NCBI GenBank assembly: GCA_945862495.1
Contig: CAMAYM010000041.1
Coordinates: 1-21,695 of the forward strand
Source: Bordetella parapertussis
Lineage (GTDB): Bacteria; Pseudomonadota; Gammaproteobacteria; Burkholderiales; Burkholderiaceae_B
Direction of reading: 5' to 3'
DNA: 21,695 nucleotides
The position numbers and the translations under genes were made by a program. Below, piece by piece: positions 15,986-21,695 of this stretch. Position 1 is the first letter of the stretch. Each line of letters starts with the position of its first letter. The notes below the pieces were generated by a model. It saw only the letters and a program-made list of their open reading frames with translations. It made no database searches and was not told where the DNA came from.

Positions 15986-16040
15986 TTTTCTTCGTGCGTC
16001 CCGACAGGGCGCGCGTCCTCTTTGCCTGCTTCAGTGTTTC

Positions 16041-16062
16041 GCAGCCAACAACGCGTGGCTGC
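16041..16062 (+). repeat. 7-bp perfect hairpin in the rne leader
   Basis: GCAGCCA (16041-16047) pairs perfectly with TGGCTGC (16056-16062) across the 8-nt loop ACAACGCG. It lies 42 nt before the rne ATG and is the most stable local RNA hairpin I can see in this leader. By analogy with the E. coli rne leader it could take part in feedback by RNase E; this is an inference. Confidence 0.65.
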
Positions 16063-16074
16063 GCGTCGATTTCC

Positions 16075-16092
16075 GGCGCGCCATTTAAATGG
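16075..16092. repeat. Two touching palindromes overlapping the rne ribosome-binding site
   Basis: GGCGCGCC (16075-16082) overlaps CCATTTAAATGG (16081-16092) by two bases. The second palindrome ends in the first two bases of the GGAG ribosome-binding site (16091-16094). Whether this is a protein-binding site or chance is unknown. Confidence 0.7.
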
Positions 16093-16104
16093 AGAAACTC
16101 TCTC

Positions 16105-18981
16105 ATGAAGCGCATGCTGTTTAACGCGACGCACCAAGAAGAACTGCGCGTTGCAATCGTCGACGGGCAAAAGCTCATCGACCTCGACATCGAAATCGCC
16201 GGACGCGAACAGCGTAAAGGCAACATCTACAAAGGCGTCATTACCCGTATCGAGCCTGGTCTCGAAGCGTGCTTTGTCAATTACGGCGAAGACCGTCACG
16301 GCTTTCTGCCCTTCAAAGAAATCGCACGCAGCTATTTCAAAGAAGGGGTGGATGTTCGTACCGCCCGCATTCAAGATGCACTGCGCGAAGGTCAGGAGCT
16401 GATCGTTCAGGTTGAAAAAGAGGAGCGCGGCAACAAAGGCGCAGCTCTCACCACCTTTATCTCTCTCGCCGGACGCTACTTAGTTTTGATGCCTAACAAC
16501 CCACGTGGCGGCGGTGTTTCACGCCGCGTCGAGGGCGAGGAGCGTCAAGAGCTTCGCGAAGCAATGGACCAGCTGACCATCCCAACCGGCATGAGCATCA
16601 TTGCTCGTACGGCCGGTATCGGTCGCAATGCCGAAGAACTGCAATGGGATATGTCCTATCTGATGCAGCTTTGGACTGCGATTGATGGTGCTGCCAAGGA
16701 TAATCCTGCTCCGATTCTGATTTACCTCGAATCCAGCCTTGTCATTCGTGCCATCCGTGACTATTTCTCACCCGATATCGGTGAGATTTTGATCGACACA
16801 GACGATATCGCAGATCAGGCCACCGCATTTATGAGCGTGGTGATGCCCGACAACGTCGAGCGCGTCAAACGTTATCGCGACGATGTGCCCTTGTTCTCGC
16901 GCTTTCAAATCGAACACCAGATCGAAACAGCCTATTCGCGCACGGTAGACCTGCCTTCTGGCGGCTCCGTTGTGATTGATCACACTGAGGCGTTGGTCGC
17001 GGTCGACGTCAACTCTGCCCGCGCCACCCGTGGTGCTGACATCGAAGAAACTGCACTGCGTACCAACCAAGAAGCGGCTGACGAAGTTGCGCGTCAATTA
17101 CGCTTGCGTGACTTGGGGGGTTTGATCGTGATCGACTTCATCGATATGGAAGACACGAAAAATCAACGCGCTGTTGAAAATCGACTGCGCGATGCGCTGC
17201 ATTTTGACCGTGCGCGCGTCCAAATGGGCAAAATTTCCCGTTTTGGTCTGATGGAGTTGTCACGTCAGCGTCTGCGTCCCGCGCTTAACGAAGGCTCACA
17301 CATCACATGCCCACGTTGTAATGGCACTGGCGTCATTCGTGATGCCGAATCGAGCGCGCTGCAAGTCTTGCGTCTGCTCCAAGAAGAAGCCATGAAGGAA
17401 AACACGGCGGCCGTGCATGCTCAGGTCCCTGTTGATGTGGCTACTTTCTTGCTCAATGAAAAGCGCTCAGATATCACCAAGATCGAGACACGTCTCAAGG
17501 TCAATTTGATCCTGATTCCTAACCGCCATCTCGAGACCCCGCACCACCACATTGAGCGCCTGCGTCACGATGATCCTCGCTTAGAGGACATCAAGACAAG
17601 CTTTGACTTAGTAGATGCCCCCTCGACTGACATGAGCTGGGCGCCTAAAGAGCAGGAAATCAAAGCAAAACCCGAGGCCTTGGTCAAAGGCATCACACCC
17701 GCACAACCCGCCCCTGTCTCCTCAACGCCTGCCAAAAAAGCAGACGCCAATGCGACACCAGGATTGTTCTCACGCTTCTTTAGCTGGCTAACGGGTTCCT
17801 CCGAGAAAAAAGAGGAAGCGACCAAGCCAACTGACTCACGTGAGCGTGGACGCTCTGCGCAAGGTGACCGACGCGGTGGCAATCGTGGTGGTCGTGGACG
17901 TCGTCCAGACAACCGAGGCGAAGGCCGCTCAGCAACAAACGAGTCTGCCACGACGCCAGACAATCGTCGCGCTCCAAAGGCGGACGAGCGTTCAGATCGC
18001 GCACCTCAGACACGTACTGAGTCCGGCGAACAAGGCGAAGACAACGCACGCGGCAATCGCAACCGTCGCGGTCGCGGTCGTAACCGTCGTGAAGACGGCT
18101 CTGAGGTTCGTGCAGACCAAGCTGATGGCGTCGCCACAACAAATCTGACGACCAACGACAATGCTGCTCCTAACGAACGTCGCCCACAGGCTGCGCGCCC
18201 ATCACCAGCGTCCGGCAATTTGTCCGATGATCAGGCTAATTTGCAAAATGGCCTAGAAGCTCAAGGCTTAGGCGAAGACGACATTGACCAGAATGACCCA
18301 GAGCGCAAGCGTCGTCGTCGTCGCAGCCGTCGCGGTCGCCGCGGTGGTGACGAAGGCAGCAACCAGGATGGACGCGAGGATCAGACATCGGAAAACGCAG
18401 GCTTTGACCATATATCAAGCAATGCTCTTTCTGGCGCACCGGTTAACTATGTAGAACATAGCTCCACTCCAGCGTCAACACCCGCTGTCAATGTCCAACC
18501 CGTTTCAGCGCCAGTTGTTGCAGCACCCGTTGCAGTAGCGCCAGTTGTTGCTGCGCCTGCACCTACAGCACCTGTTGTTGTAGCACCAATTGCAGCACCT
18601 GCGCCTGCAGCATTTGTGCAAACGGAAACAGCGCCAGTTGTCTCAACGCTTGTCCAAGCCCCTGTCGTAGCAGCCCCTGTTCAAGTCACCTCGGCGAACG
18701 AACAACCTGCACAGGTCACGGCTCCGGCACCGACGCCTGCTTCTATTCAAGTTGCTTCGGCGCCGTCTGCACCAATTGTGGTGCCTGCCACACGCGCAGA
18801 CAATGCAACATTGCATGCCATCGTGCAAACGGCCGGTCTGCAATGGGTAGAAAGTGATCCCGCTCGTGTTGCGCAAGCAATGGCAAACCAACGTGTCACG
18901 CCCATCAAGCTTGGTCGCGAACCCAAGCCGCGTATTGCAGTGTCCAGCGAACCCTTGGTTCAAGTGGAAACAAATCGCTAA
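16105..18981 (+). CDS. rne: Ribonuclease E
   Basis: RNase E is the main endonuclease of mRNA decay and rRNA/tRNA processing and the scaffold of the degradosome. The protein has 958 residues from the ATG at 16105 (MKRMLFNATH), with GGAG ten bases upstream. The S1 domain lies at about residues 35-125 (GNIYKGVITRIEPGLEACF). The catalytic domain carries Asp301 (VAVDVNSARATRG) and Asp344 (IVIDFIDMED). The zinc-link is Cys402/Cys405 (TCPRCNGTG). The non-catalytic half has a probable amphipathic membrane helix (about 553-565, GLFSRFFSWLTGS), arginine-rich RNA-binding stretches (about 574-663 and 734-746), an Ala-Pro-Val tract (about 801-860) and a final segment ending LVQVETNR. Partner sites cannot be identified from sequence alone. 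It is divergent from rluC and followed by a strong terminator. Confidence 0.97.
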   Translation: MKRMLFNATHQEELRVAIVDGQKLIDLDIEIAGREQRKGNIYKGVITRIEPGLEACFVNYGEDRHGFLPFKEIARSYFKEGVDVRTARIQDALREGQELIVQVEKEERGNKGAALTTFISLAGRYLVLMPNNPRGGGVSRRVEGEERQELREAMDQLTIPTGMSIIARTAGIGRNAEELQWDMSYLMQLWTAIDGAAKDNPAPILIYLESSLVIRAIRDYFSPDIGEILIDTDDIADQATAFMSVVMPDNVERVKRYRDDVPLFSRFQIEHQIETAYSRTVDLPSGGSVVIDHTEALVAVDVNSARATRGADIEETALRTNQEAADEVARQLRLRDLGGLIVIDFIDMEDTKNQRAVENRLRDALHFDRARVQMGKISRFGLMELSRQRLRPALNEGSHITCPRCNGTGVIRDAESSALQVLRLLQEEAMKENTAAVHAQVPVDVATFLLNEKRSDITKIETRLKVNLILIPNRHLETPHHHIERLRHDDPRLEDIKTSFDLVDAPSTDMSWAPKEQEIKAKPEALVKGITPAQPAPVSSTPAKKADANATPGLFSRFFSWLTGSSEKKEEATKPTDSRERGRSAQGDRRGGNRGGRGRRPDNRGEGRSATNESATTPDNRRAPKADERSDRAPQTRTESGEQGEDNARGNRNRRGRGRNRREDGSEVRADQADGVATTNLTTNDNAAPNERRPQAARPSPASGNLSDDQANLQNGLEAQGLGEDDIDQNDPERKRRRRRSRRGRRGGDEGSNQDGREDQTSENAGFDHISSNALSGAPVNYVEHSSTPASTPAVNVQPVSAPVVAAPVAVAPVVAAPAPTAPVVVAPIAAPAPAAFVQTETAPVVSTLVQAPVVAAPVQVTSANEQPAQVTAPAPTPASIQVASAPSAPIVVPATRADNATLHAIVQTAGLQWVESDPARVAQAMANQRVTPIKLGREPKPRIAVSSEPLVQVETNR
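18508..18692 (+). repeat. Imperfect Ala-Pro-Val coding repeat in rne
   Basis: The 11-base unit GCGCCAGTTGT recurs at 18508, 18538 and 18631, extended to 13 bases (GCGCCAGTTGTTG) in the first two, among many variants. It encodes a disordered APVV-type tract of RNase E. The copies are in frame, the first two spaced by 30 bases, which makes slippage or recombination changes in length plausible between strains. Confidence 0.6.
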
Positions 18982-18987
18982 TACACG

Positions 18988-19005
18988 ATCGCGCGTAAGC
19001 GCGAT
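18988..19005 (+). repeat. Hairpin with GUAA tetraloop after rne
   Basis: ATCGCGC pairs perfectly with GCGCGAT around the loop GTAA (GUAA in RNA, a GNRA tetraloop). It starts seven bases after the rne stop codon. No T run follows, so it is more likely an mRNA 3'-end stabilising stem than a terminator by itself. Confidence 0.6.
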
Positions 19006-19029
19006 TACTGTTTAGCTGTATCAAGTCGT

Positions 19030-19068
19030 AAAAAAAGGTGCATCAAATTTATTGATGCACCTTTTTTT
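19030..19068. terminator. Bidirectional intrinsic terminator between rne and accD
   Basis: A 17-bp perfect stem runs from 19030 to 19046 (A7, then GGTGCATCAA) and from 19052 to 19068 (TTGATGCACC, then T7) around the loop ATTTA. The A7 tract on one side and the T7 tract on the other give a U run in both directions. It can therefore stop transcription from rne and from the convergent trpBA-accD transcript. Confidence 0.95.
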
Positions 19069-19085
19069 CTCCCCTCAAATACTAT

Positions 19086-19970
19086 TTAGGCTGCAGCGAC
19101 ACTATCCATGGATTGATGGGTCATTATCGCCATTAAGCGGGCAAGCTCTTCACGCAATTGTCGGCGATCCAGCACCATATCGATCGCTCCTTTCTGTTGC
19201 AAAAACTCTGAGCGTTGAAAACCCTCGGGCAGCTTTTCACGAACAGTCTGTTCGATCACGCGCGGTCCTGCGAAACCGATCAGTGCTTTGGGTTCGCCAA
19301 TCACGACATCGCCCATAAAGGCAAAACTCGCTGACACGCCACCCATGGTGGGATCTGTCAGTACGCTGATAAATGGCAACTTAGCTTCTGACAATCTAGT
19401 CAGCATTGCATTGGTTTTAGCCATCTGCATCAATGAAAACAAACTCTCCTGCATACGCGCACCACCGGAGGCGGCTACGCAGATAAAAGGGACTTTATTT
19501 TTAATCGCAGCCTGAACGCCTTGGACAAAGCGCTCGCCTACGACGGATCCCATTGATCCGCCCATAAATTCAAACTCAAAGCAAGCCAACACGCACGGCA
19601 CGCTCCGTATCGCACCACTCATCACCACAAGCGCATCTGTTTCACCTGTTTGGCGAACAGCTTCTTGGACGCGCTCAGGATACTTGCGAGAATCCTTGAA
19701 CTTTAAAGGGTCCATTGAACGTGTGTTAGAACCAATTTCTACGCGACCCTCGATATCGAGGAGTGACTCGATACGCGCACGCGATCCAATTCGCATGTGG
19801 TGATCACACTTGGGACAAACGTGCAGATTTGCAGCGAGGTCTTCGTTGTAGAGCACCGACTCGCAGGATGGGCACTTGACCCAGATACCTTCTGGCACAC
19901 GCTTTGTGGTTGCATCTGGGGTAGGAACCTTGTTGATACGGGGGGGCAGGAGCTTACCAAGCCAACTCAT
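19086..19970 (-). CDS. accD: Acetyl-CoA carboxylase carboxyltransferase subunit beta
   Basis: AccD, with AccA, transfers the carboxyl group from biotin to acetyl-CoA to make malonyl-CoA, the building block for the fab genes in this window. The 294-residue protein has the N-terminal zinc ribbon (Cys33, Cys36, Cys52, Cys55 in VKCPSCES and VCPKCDHH). The carboxyltransferase core contains FEFMGGSMGSVVGER, ASGGARMQESL, DPTMGGVSASFA and IGFAGPRVIEQT. The ATG overlaps the trpA stop (ATGA), with GGAG eight bases upstream. The trpB-trpA-accD order is typical of betaproteobacteria. Confidence 0.98.
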   Translation of the reverse strand: MSWLGKLLPPRINKVPTPDATTKRVPEGIWVKCPSCESVLYNEDLAANLHVCPKCDHHMRIGSRARIESLLDIEGRVEIGSNTRSMDPLKFKDSRKYPERVQEAVRQTGETDALVVMSGAIRSVPCVLACFEFEFMGGSMGSVVGERFVQGVQAAIKNKVPFICVAASGGARMQESLFSLMQMAKTNAMLTRLSEAKLPFISVLTDPTMGGVSASFAFMGDVVIGEPKALIGFAGPRVIEQTVREKLPEGFQRSEFLQQKGAIDMVLDRRQLREELARLMAIMTHQSMDSVAAA

Positions 19971-20824
19971 TTAATTTGCTCCACTTGGCGCGCAACATCA
20001 ATCGCCTGACGAATCCCAGCAAGCCAGCCTGCACCCGCATCAATCGCAGCCTGTGACTGTTGATCTTTAGGTAAACCCACACACGCTTTTGTCATCGTAT
20101 CAATCAGCTTGCTGCCGATCACGACTGCGTCTGCCACCAAACTAATGCTCTGAGCGCTTTGTGCATCGCTGATGCCGAAACCCACGCCAACCGGCAAGGC
20201 AACATGTTTTCGAATGCCCTTTAAACGCATGGCAACATCGGCAGTATCGAGATGTCCGGCGCCTGTTACGCCATTGAGAGAAACATAATAGACATAGCCT
20301 CGGGCAATTTTTCCCACAGCCTGAATACGCGCGTCGGTCGAGGTCGGAGCCAACAAGAAAATCGGGGCAATGTGGTGCTTGTTAAGCAAACCCACAAAAT
20401 CATCGATTTCTTCGGGTGGATAATCAACCGTGAGCAATCCGTCCACGCCCGCTTGTTCGGCTTGTTCAGCAAACGCTTGTTGCCCAATGTTTTCGATTGG
20501 ATTGGCGTAGCCCATTAATACAATTGGCGTGACCTGGTCATGCTTGCGAAACTCAGCAACCATCCCCAACACATGCTTGAGTCCAATACCTTGCGCAATC
20601 GCGTGTTCTGCGGCGCGCTGAATTACGGGTCCATCGGCCATTGGATCCGAAAAAGGAATACCAAGTTCGATCACATCGGCACCCGCTTTGACCAATGCAT
20701 GCATCAAAGGCACCGTTGACTCAGGCAATGGATTGCCCGCAGCAATATAAGGAATCAACGCCGCCCGTTGCTGTTGTGCAGCGCGGTCAAACGCTGCGGC
20801 GATGCGATCTGTATGTTGAGCCAT
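19967..20824 (-). CDS. trpA: Tryptophan synthase alpha subunit
   Basis: TrpA cleaves indole-3-glycerol phosphate to indole and glyceraldehyde-3-phosphate. The 285-residue protein shows the catalytic Glu53 and Asp64 in VIELGIPFSDPMADGP, plus ALIPYIAAGNP, GVDGLLTVDYPPEE, YVYYVSLNGVTGAG and VGFGISD, all family motifs. A slightly long N-terminus (MAQHTDRIAAAFD) precedes the core. The ATG at 20824 lies 22 nt after trpB without a close ribosome-binding site (AAAGG about 12 bases away). It overlaps accD by 4 nt. Enzyme and partner are secure. Confidence 0.98.
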   Translation of the reverse strand: MAQHTDRIAAAFDRAAQQQRAALIPYIAAGNPLPESTVPLMHALVKAGADVIELGIPFSDPMADGPVIQRAAEHAIAQGIGLKHVLGMVAEFRKHDQVTPIVLMGYANPIENIGQQAFAEQAEQAGVDGLLTVDYPPEEIDDFVGLLNKHHIAPIFLLAPTSTDARIQAVGKIARGYVYYVSLNGVTGAGHLDTADVAMRLKGIRKHVALPVGVGFGISDAQSAQSISLVADAVVIGSKLIDTMTKACVGLPKDQQSQAAIDAGAGWLAGIRQAIDVARQVEQIK

Positions 20825-20846
20825 ATTTATCTAAAACCTTTAAATC

Positions 20847-21695
20847 TTAGAGCACCATACCCGCACGCTGTGCGACTGTGTTGATATCCTTATCGCCGCG
20901 ACCTGACAAGTTCACCAAGATCACTTGGTCCTTTGACAGCGTGGGAGCAAGCTTTGCGGCATACGCTAGCGCATGTGATGTCTCAAGTGCAGGAATAATG
21001 CCTTCGATCTGACAGCAATGATGAAAGCTCGCCAATGCTTCGTCATCTGTCACGCTGACATAAGACGCGCGACCACTATCCTTGAGCCATGCGTGCTCTG
21101 GGCCCACACCAGGATAATCCAGGCCAGCCGATACAGAGTGCGTCTCGGCCACTTGGCCGTTTTCGTCTTGCAACACATAGGTACGATTACCATGCAATAC
21201 ACCGACACGCCCCGCCGTTAAAGAAGCAGAATGCTTGCCTGTCTCGACACCCTCACCGGCGGCTTCAACACCCACCAGTTTGGTATGTTCAAAGGGGATA
21301 TAGGGATGAAAAATACCCATCGCGTTTGAACCGCCCCCCACGCAAGCCAAGACGTAATCTGGCTGCTTTCCTGCGTACAAAGGCATTTGCTCGATCGACT
21401 CTTGACCCATCACGGAGTGAAAGTTGCGCACCATCATTGGATAAGGATGTGGTCCAGCCACCGTTCCAATGATGTAAAACGTATCGTCCACGTTGGTGAC
21501 CCAGTCGCGCATGGCTTCGTTGAGTGCATCCTTGAGCGTTTTGGAGCCGGACTCGACTGGCACAACGGTTGCGCCCAACAGCTTCATGCGAAACACGTTA
21601 GGCGATTGACGCTTGACGTCCTCGCTGCCCATGTACACCACACATTCCATGCCGTAACGCGCGCAGACGGTTGCTGTCGCCACGCCATGTTGACC
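20847..21695 (-). CDS. trpB: Tryptophan synthase beta subunit, C-terminal part (cut by window edge)
   Basis: TrpB joins indole to serine with PLP to make tryptophan. The window holds the last 282 residues, starting within GQHGVATATV. The ammonia/PLP-phosphate loop GGGSNAMGIF is present, with VKRQSPNVFRMKLLGA and the C-terminal LSGRGDKDINTV. The PLP-binding lysine and the N-terminal third lie beyond the window, so only the partial frame is reported. trpB leads the trpB-trpA-accD order. No frameshift was seen in the visible part. Confidence 0.98.
   Translation of the reverse strand, partial: GQHGVATATVCARYGMECVVYMGSEDVKRQSPNVFRMKLLGATVVPVESGSKTLKDALNEAMRDWVTNVDDTFYIIGTVAGPHPYPMMVRNFHSVMGQESIEQMPLYAGKQPDYVLACVGGGSNAMGIFHPYIPFEHTKLVGVEAAGEGVETGKHSASLTAGRVGVLHGNRTYVLQDENGQVAETHSVSAGLDYPGVGPEHAWLKDSGRASYVSVTDDEALASFHHCCQIEGIIPALETSHALAYAAKLAPTLSKDQVILVNLSGRGDKDINTVAQRAGMVL

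Larger units (their letters stand above)
15538..16104 (+). promoter_or_regulatory. rluC-rne divergent region and probable rne leader
   Basis: This 567-bp stretch has no convincing gene. On the minus strand TTATAA (15556-15551), preceded by TGA, could be a -10 for rluC with almost no leader. On the plus strand TTGACA (15857-15862) is a perfect -35, but no good -10 follows at 16-18 bp. The region is full of short inverted repeats: GGGTTAAACACCC (15588-15600), an asymmetric stem at 15741-15760, GGGG/CCCC (15768-15782), and the sites listed separately below. E. coli rne has a long structured leader that RNase E itself recognises for feedback. A similar role here is an inference from position, length and hairpin content. 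Confidence 0.5.

Noticed and set aside
1..21695. Search for CRISPR repeats, transposases, tRNA genes and phage or defence genes
   Set aside because: None were seen; nearly all sequence is accounted for by conserved housekeeping genes.

Overview
The window is a gene-dense chromosomal housekeeping segment of a betaproteobacterium. It probably comes from the Burkholderiales, perhaps an Alcaligenaceae-like lineage of moderate GC, but I cannot name a genus. The placement rests on gene order: trpB-trpA-accD; rne divergent from rluC; and yceD-rpmF-plsX-fabHDG-acpP-fabF running directly into rpoE-rseA-rseB-degP. No tRNA, rRNA, insertion sequence, phage gene or CRISPR array was seen.

Layout. (1) Positions 1-9793, minus strand: one continuous run of 13 genes with small gaps or overlaps. 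The upstream half is yceD, rpmF (L32), plsX, fabH, fabD, fabG, acpP and fabF, covering phospholipid and fatty-acid initiation and elongation. It passes through a small YgfX-like membrane protein into the envelope-stress module rpoE, rseA, rseB and degP. degP is cut by the window edge at its catalytic serine codon. (2) Positions 9961-12162, plus strand: an overlapping trio of a YceF-type Maf nucleotide pyrophosphatase, an RsmI-like methyltransferase of unknown target, and an AmiD-like lipoprotein amidase. (3) Positions 12145-15537, minus strand: msrP-msrQ (periplasmic methionine sulfoxide repair), a phosphoglycolate-phosphatase-like HAD hydrolase, and rluC. (4) Positions 15538-16104: a 567-bp divergent region rich in short palindromes and hairpins, upstream of rne. 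(5) Positions 16105-18981, plus strand: rne, followed by a strong bidirectional terminator. (6) Positions 19086-21695, minus strand: accD, trpA and the C-terminal part of trpB.

How the genes relate. Enzymes of malonyl-CoA and fatty-acid synthesis (accD, fab genes, plsX) sit near the cell-envelope stress sigma factor and its regulators. Overlaps of the fabF/ygfX-like/rpoE/rseA/rseB type suggest that sigma-E production is coupled in part to the fab transcript. The rne-rluC-maf-yceD-rpmF-plsX-fab order and orientations match what I recall of E. coli, with five extra genes between rluC and maf.

I found no convincing new defence, mobile or biosynthetic system. The items most worth checking are the structured rne leader, the divergent RsmI-like methyltransferase, the YgfX-like gene joined by TTGA overlaps to fabF and rpoE, and the RNase E C-terminal tail. 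Start codons are uncertain for plsX, maf, msrQ, the YgfX-like gene and rluC.
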